The translations under genes and the position numbers were made by a program. Positions 36,984 through 45,483 of a DNA stretch of 64,000 bases are shown here, one piece after another. The notes under the pieces are model-generated. The model did not search any database. It was not told the DNA's origin and was given only the letters and a program-made list of their open reading frames with translations. The stretch comes from Bdellovibrio bacteriovorus W (GTDB lineage Bacteria > Bdellovibrionota > Bdellovibrionia > Bdellovibrionales > Bdellovibrionaceae). The stretch lies in assembly GCA_000525675.1 (NCBI GenBank), contig CP002190.1, positions 1,860,001-1,924,000 on the forward strand, in the 5' to 3' direction. The number at the start of each line of letters is the position of its first letter. Positions within the stretch are counted from its first letter, which is position 1.

Positions 36984-39900
36984 CGGAAACTCCCTTGACT
37001 GCGATCAAGCTCTATCGGCGAAATACCTGTTTTTGTAGCAAACATATTTATCAAACCTGCTGCGTAATCAAGATTCTCAGAAGGATCACCGAGTGTGTTT
37101 GAGAAATACTCTAAGTCTCCGTCCTCATCACCAGCTCTAAAACCGTTAATGCGAACAAAATAAATATAATTCTCTGCACCGATATATTTTAAAAGCTGTG
37201 ATAGAGGAATTTGCTCTTCTAAAAGATAAAGAACTTCTGTCATCCAACGCGTCTGACCGATTTTATCTTTTGGATAGCGACCAGAATAGTCGATCAACTT
37301 ATTCATCCACGGAACCATACATTCATAATTACTTCCGTGAATCCAAGCCGAAGTCACTCCAGGAGTGGATCTATCACCATTGCGTTTTTCTTCTAACTCT
37401 TCACACTGAGTACGGAAAACGCCGCGCCCTTTTTGTAAGTCGCCATTGCCAAGAACTTTAAGCATGGCTTCGAACATCGCTTTATCATTGGCTCTTGCGG
37501 GCCTTCCCATTTTCTCACTGATTTTCTGAAATCCAGCGGCTAAGAACTTCGCTCTTGGAACAGGTTTACCATTATAACTGGGCTGCAAGATCAAATCGCG
37601 CAAACGCTCCAGTCCCTTTGGCAATAAAGAAAGCTGTGCGGTGATTCTATAGAAATCCACCGACTCAACATTGGCAAAGGCTTCTTTTTCAATCAAACGA
37701 TAGCTGGCCACGGGTGTGTTCTTTAGCTCTCCTTGCACTTCATCAATCAGTTTTAAAAACTTTTTGCGACTTAAGTGCCATCCACCCCAAACTTTTTGTG
37801 AGCTTGCCACAGAAGGATACTGCGTCCCCCGAGCGGTCAAATCAGCTTCAGTTGTAACCATCTTCCAATGGGCTTTACCAAATGGAGTGTTGGCAGGATT
37901 TGGATCTTCAGAGCGTGCGACATCGATACGCGCCTTCGGAGAGAATTTATTAATAAGTCCTTCAATCCAGTCTGTGGCAAAGCCTAAAAGGTCGCGCCCC
38001 TTGAGCTCACCTTTTTTATTAGAGAACAAAGTGATCTCTTCATCCCGTGGATCTAGGTGTGGGGCTTCTGGATTTCTTGGATAGCGGATTTTTAATAAGT
38101 GATCTTCGTTAAATTTACTCACGCGCAAAGCTAATAGCTTCGTGCGCACTTCTTTGGTTTTTAACTGATGGTCGATCTCAAATTTCTTATGCTTGAACTG
38201 CGCATAGAGTATCTCTGGGTCATTGGACTTGAAGAGCGCTCTTAATGCGGGCTTTAAAGACTTCCTAGCCTGCATAAAGTCTTTTACGAATCTTTGCTCA
38301 GACTGAGATGAGTCGATCAAGTCTGCATACTCTGGGTTGTAATCCACAATAAAGGCGTCGGTTCTTAACTCTGTTGAGTTAGTTGTCGCCCTTAAACGCA
38401 AAAGATTTAAGAAGTAGTTCACGTCAAGCGTGGCACCAAGAACAGTTCCCTTTTGTGCGCGCACATAGACTTGAATACCGTCGCGCGTGCGCATGAAGCT
38501 TGTCTGACGAAGAGTCACTCGATTAGCATCAGCTCCGACAGAGACAGATGTCATAAAGTTCATCGGTGAAATTCCTAAAAGAACATCGAGCGATGATGAA
38601 AGTTGGCCATAGGTTGCAAGAACCACAGAGTCAGTAACTGTGAAAACTTCACCTTCACGCAGCTCAGCTAAAAAGGCATCCAGAGAGTCTCTCTGTGGAG
38701 CATCCCCTTGCGCTTTCGTTTTTTCATCATCTAAAACACTCGAAATCTTTTTCATGAACCCTGGAACCAAAAGATCTTTCCAAGGAACCTTTGTACCTTC
38801 TTTAATAGATAGCAAAGGACGAACATGGGTGTAATCCCTTTGCACCATCACATTGGCGCCACCCATTGGAGAAACATTAGGCACTCCATCAACGGCCATG
38901 AAGTAGCCCAGACGAGCCCCCATGCTGAGGTTATCCACAAGCTGAATAGCTGCCGAGCTTCCGTAGTAAGTCCCTGTCGTCACGTGGCGTGCGGCAGATA
39001 GAGAGAACCCTCCAACAGGTCCACCCCAAGCTTCAACCTTTTGGTAAAGTGGCTCGAGAGGTTTTTCTTTAATGTGGCGAAAAATTCTATCGGTGATCTC
39101 TTGGCGTCGACCGGCATAGAGATCACTCACTTTAAGTAAATCTAATTGTTCGTTGATATGATTTAAAGCAGTCCCAATGGCCGCTGTCTTTGCGCGAATG
39201 CCCAGATGTCTTTCAATATCCCCGTCTTGGAATGGACTTTGTCTTTCCCCATGGGCAAAGCGCTGTGGGAACCCTGGCACAAACTCTTTCGTCACCTTGC
39301 CATTCTTAACAAGACCTGAAGACGAGTTGATTTTTTGTAAGTCAGGAAGATTGAATTTCAACTCTGATTTTAAATCAAAAAGCTCTAAAGCATTATGCAC
39401 TCGGTGCTTGAGTTTAGCTAATACCAAAGACTCAAGCTCTTGCGGGAAGGCTCCTGCACGAACAATTTCTTGCAAATCAGCATCTTGAAGTTTTGCAAGC
39501 CTGCGCACAAGCCATCTGGCGTCCTCATAAGTACAAGCCGAGAACGATTCTGCCGAAGGGTGATTCATCACTACATGCCCTGAGAGAACTGAACCAAATT
39601 TTGCAGAGTAACGATTGATACTCTCTGGCACATCTACTAATGAAAATGGCAGAATCAATGCACGATAGGCACGATAACGAGAATATCTTTGCACTGCTGG
39701 AAGTTGATCTGGATTGTTTGGATCTGGAGCATAACCCCAATGAATATCAAAATACTCTGCAACAGAGGGTTCTAGAACCGCATCGGCGAACGTCACGGAG
39801 TGTTCGTTCTTGTTATCGTCTAAAATCCACCCACGACTTTCAAAGTCAGAGATCATGGATTCTTGAGCGTTCTTTAAAAACTCATTTTTTTCATCTTCAT

Positions 39901-40381
39901 TTTGAAAAACAATTTTGAGTCTTGGATAATACTTGGGTGAAGGAACGTAGTATCCCAGTTTGCGCAAAAGAGCCGATCGCATCAACATTGTGTGAGAGTA
40001 GCGACTTAAAGAGAATCTATAATACTCATTCGGATTTTCACGCGAGCGCACACGTGACATATAGGTAAATGGCAGTGCCGCTTCTTCAGATAGAAATTCG
40101 ACGCCGGTCATTCCATTGGGGAAGCTAAGGCTTGCAGAATCACTGGCCGCGTAAGTTTTATTCTGCCACATTTTATTTTCAACGGGATTCAGAAGACTTA
40201 AGTCCTCGCCTCTACCTGCAAGGACAGCCGCTTGATTGGCATCCAGTAACTCTCCACCACGAGTGATAAGATCATTGGATGGTTTTTTAATCGAGTTTAA
40301 AGGCAATGAGACGCTCTCTGCATTCGCAATGGAAAGCAGCATCAAGCAAAGTGCGCAAATAATCACTATTCGCAAAGACAT
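36980..40381 (-). CDS. Large exported protein of unknown function
   Basis: The 1133-aa product has a signal peptide (ICALCLMLLSIANA). The mature chain has no recognised domain or catalytic motif. Residues about 100-260 look mixed alpha/beta (SRYSHTMLMRSALLRKLGYYVPS, then RLKIVFQNEDEKNEF). A central part (450-660) has barrel-like alternation (GPVGGFSLSAARHVTTG, LSMGARLGYF, TSVSVGADANRVTLR). A helical C-terminus follows. It lies between a papain-like protein gene (27 bp upstream) and the S8 protease (4-bp overlap), and I infer a partner or substrate of these proteases. Confidence 0.82.
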   Translation of the reverse strand: MSLRIVIICALCLMLLSIANAESVSLPLNSIKKPSNDLITRGGELLDANQAAVLAGRGEDLSLLNPVENKMWQNKTYAASDSASLSFPNGMTGVEFLSEEAALPFTYMSRVRSRENPNEYYRFSLSRYSHTMLMRSALLRKLGYYVPSPKYYPRLKIVFQNEDEKNEFLKNAQESMISDFESRGWILDDNKNEHSVTFADAVLEPSVAEYFDIHWGYAPDPNNPDQLPAVQRYSRYRAYRALILPFSLVDVPESINRYSAKFGSVLSGHVVMNHPSAESFSACTYEDARWLVRRLAKLQDADLQEIVRAGAFPQELESLVLAKLKHRVHNALELFDLKSELKFNLPDLQKINSSSGLVKNGKVTKEFVPGFPQRFAHGERQSPFQDGDIERHLGIRAKTAAIGTALNHINEQLDLLKVSDLYAGRRQEITDRIFRHIKEKPLEPLYQKVEAWGGPVGGFSLSAARHVTTGTYYGSSAAIQLVDNLSMGARLGYFMAVDGVPNVSPMGGANVMVQRDYTHVRPLLSIKEGTKVPWKDLLVPGFMKKISSVLDDEKTKAQGDAPQRDSLDAFLAELREGEVFTVTDSVVLATYGQLSSSLDVLLGISPMNFMTSVSVGADANRVTLRQTSFMRTRDGIQVYVRAQKGTVLGATLDVNYFLNLLRLRATTNSTELRTDAFIVDYNPEYADLIDSSQSEQRFVKDFMQARKSLKPALRALFKSNDPEILYAQFKHKKFEIDHQLKTKEVRTKLLALRVSKFNEDHLLKIRYPRNPEAPHLDPRDEEITLFSNKKGELKGRDLLGFATDWIEGLINKFSPKARIDVARSEDPNPANTPFGKAHWKMVTTEADLTARGTQYPSVASSQKVWGGWHLSRKKFLKLIDEVQGELKNTPVASYRLIEKEAFANVESVDFYRITAQLSLLPKGLERLRDLILQPSYNGKPVPRAKFLAAGFQKISEKMGRPARANDKAMFEAMLKVLGNGDLQKGRGVFRTQCEELEEKRNGDRSTPGVTSAWIHGSNYECMVPWMNKLIDYSGRYPKDKIGQTRWMTEVLYLLEEQIPLSQLLKYIGAENYIYFVRINGFRAGDEDGDLEYFSNTLGDPSENLDYAAGLINMFATKTGISPIELDRSQGSFR

Positions 40382-40408
40382 CTCATGACCTCGTTTGTTT
40401 CAAATTTT

Positions 40409-41401
40409 CTATCGGCAGCGCTGACGATAGTGAGCCAATAAGGCTTTTTCAAAGGGTTCTCTTTCGCCCTCGTCCACAATAAAAGTCCCGACCGCATAAC
40501 TAGCCCGAGTTGGTTCAATTTTTCCAATGATTTCTGGAGCAAAGAAATGTTTACGCTTTATATCGTAGTAAACCAGTTGATCTTTCGATGGTTGATTGGA
40601 GTCGTAGGCCTTAATCGTAATTATATTCGAGTTGAGGAATGAATAAGATTTAGCCATGACAATGTGTTGGACAGTCTGAGCCGCTCTCAGGTTTATCAAC
40701 GTCAATCGTTTGCCATTTAAATTTCTAATAATCTGATTCATCGTGCGCGCGTTCACATCTTCGTCACGAACGCCGGATCCTAAACCCATTCCAAGATTAC
40801 GGAGTCGAAAGAAATGGCGACCTTGGCTAGCTTCGATTTCAGCTTTGAACTTTCTATCCACGTTTACAAAGTTCAGTCTTTGCTTGTATCCCGTCTGTAG
40901 ACGGCTCCACAGACCCGTGCGAAACTTTGCGGATTCAGCAAGACTGCCTTCCTCAACCGGAAAAACACTATAAGCTTTTAAATTGTATTCAGAATAAGGC
41001 GTGACATCGTGTAGAGAGCCCACGGGGATATTTTCAACAAGCCTTTTCCCACGAACCATATCTAGTATCTGAGGAATCTCTGCCTCTTGCTCTGAAGGCT
41101 TCACATAATAACGACCGAGATAGGACACCATACGTTGAGCGCTGGATAAGGCCCAACAACCTGCCAAGCTCGCAAGTCCACTTTGAAATCCCCAATTGGT
41201 GATGGGCATATTGCGACTTTCATCAAAGGCATCCTCACGGATCGCCGCATAGATATGATCCACGCTTAAATTTTGACAACTGAGATTGCGCACCAAAGAG
41301 TCGTTGATCAAACGAGGCCCCTTGGAATGGGCTTCTTTAATTCCTCCAAAAGTGGAGGATGTTCCCATAAAAAGAACTAAAGCCATATGCTTTAACTTCA
41401 T
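40409..41401 (-). CDS. Exported papain-like cysteine peptidase-fold protein (predicted)
   Basis: The product has 330 aa with a signal peptide. Sequence order fits a papain/C39-type fold: Gln73 and Cys82 in FQSGLASLAGCWALSSAQR, a candidate His246 in VQHIVMAKSY, and IKAYDSNQP near 264-271, which resembles the Asn/Asp region of such peptidases. The catalytic assignment is an inference from spacing and context; some such proteins are inactive. It opens a minus-strand operon: 27 bp to the 1133-aa gene, then the S8 protease with a 4-bp overlap. Confidence 0.72.
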   Translation of the reverse strand: MKLKHMALVLFMGTSSTFGGIKEAHSKGPRLINDSLVRNLSCQNLSVDHIYAAIREDAFDESRNMPITNWGFQSGLASLAGCWALSSAQRMVSYLGRYYVKPSEQEAEIPQILDMVRGKRLVENIPVGSLHDVTPYSEYNLKAYSVFPVEEGSLAESAKFRTGLWSRLQTGYKQRLNFVNVDRKFKAEIEASQGRHFFRLRNLGMGLGSGVRDEDVNARTMNQIIRNLNGKRLTLINLRAAQTVQHIVMAKSYSFLNSNIITIKAYDSNQPSKDQLVYYDIKRKHFFAPEIIGKIEPTRASYAVGTFIVDEGEREPFEKALLAHYRQRCR

Positions 41402-41615
41402 TCCACATCCCTTCGTTTATTGTTCAGACCTCACTTTCTAAGCAAGGCATGAACCAGGATGAGACGAAAGTTATCGTCACATGAGCTGTCAAAATCTTCG
41501 ACAGTGCCCCATTAAGGCGCTTTTTGAAGGGATTCTTGGGTTTGGGGAGTTAGGTCGATAAAGTGTCTTCGCAATAAAGACATGTACTTATTTTGTCTTA
41601 GCCAACGGACCGATC

Positions 41616-41861
41616 TTAGTTTTCTCGCAACCCTCGTCTAAGATATTCAACCATGAGTGATTGGTATTTTTTGCCATCCGCTTTGGCTTTCAACTTAATC
41701 GCTCGCAAGACATTTCCAGGCACTCGCAAACTAATGGCAACTGTGGGCTCATCCACTTCGAGAGTCATCGTCCTCATGTCTTCTAAAAAACGCAAGGCCT
41801 CTTCTGGAGAAATTTTTAGACTTTGAGTTTCATTTGTTTTTTTTGTTTTTTTATTTTTCAT
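41616..41861 (-). CDS. Ribbon-helix-helix (CopG-type) antitoxin-like protein
   Basis: The 81-aa protein has a Lys/Thr-rich N-terminus, then VAISLRVPGNVLRAIKLKAKADGKKYQSLMVEYLRRGL, the strand-helix-helix pattern of CopG/RHH DNA-binding domains. The start overlaps the nucleotidyltransferase 3' end by 11 bp. I infer an antitoxin and autorepressor. The first codons run through A5, A7 and A8 tracts, which can slip. Confidence 0.8.
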   Translation of the reverse strand: MKNKKTKKTNETQSLKISPEEALRFLEDMRTMTLEVDEPTVAISLRVPGNVLRAIKLKAKADGKKYQSLMVEYLRRGLREN

Positions 41862-42321
41862 TCAATTTTCTTTTGATGTTCTCTACATCAATAAGGTCTT
41901 GGGGCCTTGCCGCTTCTTTCTTCATTTGCAAAATTTCTTTCAAAGTTGCAACGACAATTTTTCTTCCACCTACGGAGACTTTCTCTGTTTTAATATCTTT
42001 AAGATCTTTTGTTATTAGAATATCGACTTGCCGACTTGGGTTATTAAAGTCGACAAAAGACCACGCGATTAGATTGCGCTCACTTATATATTCTTTACGC
42101 ATTTTTATGATATCTTCGGCCCGCACTGGAATTCTTGATTGAAGACCAATCTGTTTGAGAGTCTTTTCTGCTAATTCAAAATCCACTTGTTTTAGGCTGA
42201 GTACGAAATCAACATCCATCGTGGCGCGCACAAGGCCATGCAGCGCAAGAGCATATCCACCAACTAGTGCATATTTTAACTTAGCTTTTTCAAAAGCGTC
42301 TGTTAATTCATAGAGAAGCAT
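41851..42321 (-). CDS. AbiEii-like nucleotidyltransferase, toxin-like
   Basis: This 156-aa protein has the pol-beta nucleotidyltransferase signature: the GG of ALVGGYALALHGL at 21-22, then MDVDFV with the metal Asp pair at 36 and 38, and a third Asp in RQVDILIT. Length and motifs resemble AbiEii/MNT-type proteins, which modify tRNA or protein partners in toxin-antitoxin systems. It is the first gene of a two-gene operon with the RHH antitoxin, the reverse of the common order. A tandem operator lies 31 bp upstream of its ATG. Confidence 0.8.
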   Translation of the reverse strand: MLLYELTDAFEKAKLKYALVGGYALALHGLVRATMDVDFVLSLKQVDFELAEKTLKQIGLQSRIPVRAEDIIKMRKEYISERNLIAWSFVDFNNPSRQVDILITKDLKDIKTEKVSVGGRKIVVATLKEILQMKKEAARPQDLIDVENIKRKLNEK

Positions 42322-42351
42322 AAAATCCCCCTATGATCATCTTACATCACT

Positions 42352-42373
42352 TTGTATATACTTGTATATACAA
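42352..42373 (-). promoter_or_regulatory. Tandem operator of the nucleotidyltransferase/RHH pair
   Basis: TTGTATATAC is repeated back to back at 42352 and 42362. The second unit extends to a perfect 12-base palindrome (TTGTATATACAA). RHH repressors usually bind such tandem 10-bp sites, so autoregulation by the CopG-like protein is likely. Confidence 0.65.
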
Positions 42374-42472
42374 TTAAAATCTATTAATTTCGAAGGGTTG
42401 CAGTGAAAGACTGAGGCAATTACAGAGATTGTATTCATCCTCAATTCTTTGATTTTTTGGGTAGGACCAATG

Positions 42473-42502
42473 AAAAACACCCCGAATTTCTCCGAGGTGT
42501 TT
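42473..42502 (-). terminator. Rho-independent terminator of the 686-aa gene
   Basis: On the minus strand, AAACACCTCGG pairs with the GGGGTGTTT arm (one mismatch) and is followed by TTCATT. It lies about 32 bp after the stop at 42534. Confidence 0.7.
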
Positions 42503-42533
42503 CTACATTTTTTCTTAATTTTCTATTTCAAAT

Positions 42534-44594
42534 CTAGAAGTTAATACCCACGCCGACAGTGCCGTAGAAAGTATTTAACTCCGCCTTTTGATTCAGGCTT
42601 GTATTCGTGAAACCGTAGCGTTTGACACCAAAGCCAGCTTCACCAAAGAAAGTATCTGTCCAAAGAACTTTACCGTGGAAGTTCAATGACATCGAAGAGT
42701 TCAACTCTACGTTAGAATCCATAGAGCTCAAGTAATAAATAAACTCCATGTCCACCCATTTTGGATAACGCAAGAATGGAAGAAGGTTGAAGAAATCATC
42801 AAACACCTTCGGCATAGAGCGTGCCCAGAAAGCACCCACACCCATCATCGGCGCTTCTAACTGATCGAACTTAACACTTTGATAAGACGCTAGAAGCCCT
42901 AAAGACTCATCACGCCCCCATAGACCTGGAGTTAGACGGTAACGAGCATCTGCTGTTAACACGCTCAATGGAGCGCTGCCACCAGCATCGTCAATTTTAA
43001 GATCCATGAATGACTGGAAGTATTTTACACTCACTCCCCATCTTTGACGAGACAACCAGTAATTTGTCCAACCGAAAAGGTCTTCAAACCATTGGTTGTA
43101 AGCAATTTCACCCATCACAATGAATTCACTCGAAGCTTGAACCGCAGTGAATCTTCCTGAAAGTTCACGTGGGTAACCTTTGTAAAGTTCATGATACGAA
43201 CGATAGGCTTTATCTCCGAAGTCTACATTCACATAAGAGCGATTGATTTTACCGCGCTCTTTAGCTTGGAATTTCCAATAGAAATGTGCTGGATCTTTAG
43301 GATCTACACTGACAGAGATTTCATCAGAAGTAATTTCAGATACCGGCTGTTTGCGGCCTTCCAAAACGATTCCATCAGAATATGTTCCCGTCGGAGTTCG
43401 TGCACTTAAGTAAGGACGAGATTGCGCTCTTGGAATTTCAGAAAGCTCAAACTTTTGTTTAAACACTCCACCCACAACTCCAGGAAGATAAAGCTTTGGC
43501 TCTTTTGTATTAAGAGCCGCTGCCCAGAATACACGTGTGTCACCAATAGTAGATTCAAAACCAATCGCTTTTGTGAATGAACTGTATTGCTCTTTATTCA
43601 AAATGATTGAGCGACCAATCGGACGTGTCTCATAACCAACGATTCTTAGAAGTGTTGGCTTTTTTGTATCAGAAATATCCATAAGCTCCAGCTTATTCGG
43701 CATTGTCACAAACTCATACGACTCCCCAGTTGCAAGCTCTGCGTAGAAAGCTGTTGGCATATCCGCAGCTACAGGAACAGAGTTTTTCAAAGGAGCATTT
43801 TCATTTTGTACAAGAACGCGCGGATTCACATCATCGGTTCTAACTTTACCCATTACAACAGCATCGCCCGTGGATTTAGTGCCGTATTTTTGAGAGCAAA
43901 TACGCGTTGAGTTCTTTCCATCTGTTTGAGTCACACAGAAGTGGAAAACATCTTTTTGTCCCCAGAACGGAGCTTTTAGAGATTGAACGTTCTCAATGGC
44001 ATAATGAGATCCAAACACCCCACCACGCTGAACCTTCTTCGCATCCACGCCCTTAGCGATAAGAGCTTTTCTCCATTGTGCTAGATTCTTGGTCCACTGA
44101 TCTCTGTCTTTTTGAGTGAACGTATGAGTCCATAGAACCTCACCCGTTCTAGAGATCATCTCAATAGTCCCAGCACCCAATAAATGCTCTGGCCACGCCA
44201 TCACTAATGCATATTTTGACGCATCTCCACTGCTTAAAACAGCATCAAGCCCTGGATAGCTCTTTCCAAGAGGTACTAAGGCAAAAAAGAAGTTCTTTGC
44301 ACTGAGGCTAACATTACCGATTTTAAGAATCTCGCCCTTATTAGCCAATTCGTACTCTAGCTCAAGTGGTGGAAGCACCACGCCATTATCCAGCTGATCG
44401 AAATAAAGGGGCTTATTGAAGCTTTTTGTTGCAGCGGTTCTTAGGATTGATTTCTGAGGAGCTGGGATCTCTTCGACAGAATCCGCGACACTAGGTTCTG
44501 GAGTGTGAGCTGGGGTGCCTGTATTTTCCTGCGCATAAGCATTAAGAACTAGAAAAAATACCAAAGATGCAATCAGATGCTGTGCAGTATTCAC
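42534..44594 (-). CDS. Secreted/outer-membrane protein, paralogue of the 4.6-6.5 kb gene
   Basis: The product has 686 aa. A signal peptide (SLVFFLVLNAYA|Q) is followed by a Pro/Glu/Ser linker, then a KPLYFDQLDNGVV... domain and a C-terminal barrel-like part ending VGINF. It shares motif order with the 633-aa protein encoded at 4580 (KPLYF, GNV strands, a TYS segment, WGVSVKYF near the end). This is one copy of a duplicated family. The function is unknown. It stands alone, with a terminator. Confidence 0.8.
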   Translation of the reverse strand: MNTAQHLIASLVFFLVLNAYAQENTGTPAHTPEPSVADSVEEIPAPQKSILRTAATKSFNKPLYFDQLDNGVVLPPLELEYELANKGEILKIGNVSLSAKNFFFALVPLGKSYPGLDAVLSSGDASKYALVMAWPEHLLGAGTIEMISRTGEVLWTHTFTQKDRDQWTKNLAQWRKALIAKGVDAKKVQRGGVFGSHYAIENVQSLKAPFWGQKDVFHFCVTQTDGKNSTRICSQKYGTKSTGDAVVMGKVRTDDVNPRVLVQNENAPLKNSVPVAADMPTAFYAELATGESYEFVTMPNKLELMDISDTKKPTLLRIVGYETRPIGRSIILNKEQYSSFTKAIGFESTIGDTRVFWAAALNTKEPKLYLPGVVGGVFKQKFELSEIPRAQSRPYLSARTPTGTYSDGIVLEGRKQPVSEITSDEISVSVDPKDPAHFYWKFQAKERGKINRSYVNVDFGDKAYRSYHELYKGYPRELSGRFTAVQASSEFIVMGEIAYNQWFEDLFGWTNYWLSRQRWGVSVKYFQSFMDLKIDDAGGSAPLSVLTADARYRLTPGLWGRDESLGLLASYQSVKFDQLEAPMMGVGAFWARSMPKVFDDFFNLLPFLRYPKWVDMEFIYYLSSMDSNVELNSSMSLNFHGKVLWTDTFFGEAGFGVKRYGFTNTSLNQKAELNTFYGTVGVGINF

Positions 44595-44714
44595 TTTTTC
44601 TCCTCACAAATGATGATGTATTCACTCTAATAAATACGAGGTTTTGTAACAAGCTAAATTATTGGACTGTCTGGCCTTTTCGGTTTATGAAAGAGTGCTT
44701 TCAAGGGAGAAAAT

Positions 44715-45437
44715 ATGTCAGCAGCACGTAAAGTCTATCAGATGCGAGTGACGGAAATCATCGATCACACTCACAATGTGCGTGAACTCGTCCTTAGGAC
44801 CGAAGATCCTTCTGAATTTGTCTTCAAAGCCGGTCAATTTGTGATGCTCAATATTCCTCAAGGTGAAGCAAAACCTGTTTTGCGCGCTTACTCTATTTCT
44901 TCAGATGAAAGAGATAAGAACGGCTATCGCCTCCTCTTCAAGTACGTTGAAAACGGCATTGCCTCGACTTTTGTTTGGGCCCTAAAGGGTGGAGAGCTTC
45001 TGAACTTCACAGGTCCTTTTGGTCGTGTATTTTTCCAAGAGCCCCCTACACAACAAATTGTTTTCCTTAACACTGGAACAGGACTTTCTCAGCACATTTC
45101 CTATTTGCTGTCTAAAAAAGAACAGTACCCAAATCTTCGCTATCGCATGCTTTTTGGGGTGCGCTCAGAAAGAGATATCTACTACGAAAAAGAAATTCAA
45201 GAATTGCAGAAGCACCTTCCCGATTTTAAGTTTGAATTTGTCTTAAGCCGCCCTAGCGATGACTGGAAAGGCAAAAAAGGCTACGTTCAGAACTTTATAA
45301 AAGAGTTTAATTATCTCGAGATCCCAACCACGTTCTATCTTTGCGGTAACGGGGGGATGATCAAAGATGTGAAGCATCAGCTTCTTGAAGTAGATGGCTT
45401 CGATAAAACAAAAATCTGGTCAGAGGCATTTGACTAA
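44715..45437 (+). CDS. Ferredoxin/flavodoxin-NADP reductase-type oxidoreductase
   Basis: This is a 240-aa flavoprotein. The FAD-binding RAYSISS segment lies near residue 63. The NAD(P)-binding half has LNTGTGLSQHISYL, then a C-terminal FYLCGNGGMIKDV. Length and motifs match FNR/Fpr proteins, which shuttle electrons between NADP(H) and ferredoxin or flavodoxin in the cytosol. A good GGGAG lies upstream of the ATG. It is followed 47 bp later by the EamA transporter gene. Confidence 0.88.
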   Translation: MSAARKVYQMRVTEIIDHTHNVRELVLRTEDPSEFVFKAGQFVMLNIPQGEAKPVLRAYSISSDERDKNGYRLLFKYVENGIASTFVWALKGGELLNFTGPFGRVFFQEPPTQQIVFLNTGTGLSQHISYLLSKKEQYPNLRYRMLFGVRSERDIYYEKEIQELQKHLPDFKFEFVLSRPSDDWKGKKGYVQNFIKEFNYLEIPTTFYLCGNGGMIKDVKHQLLEVDGFDKTKIWSEAFD

Positions 45438-45483
45438 ATAAGTACTTCAACATCCATGGCCTCAAGAGAAGACAGGGTTTAAA

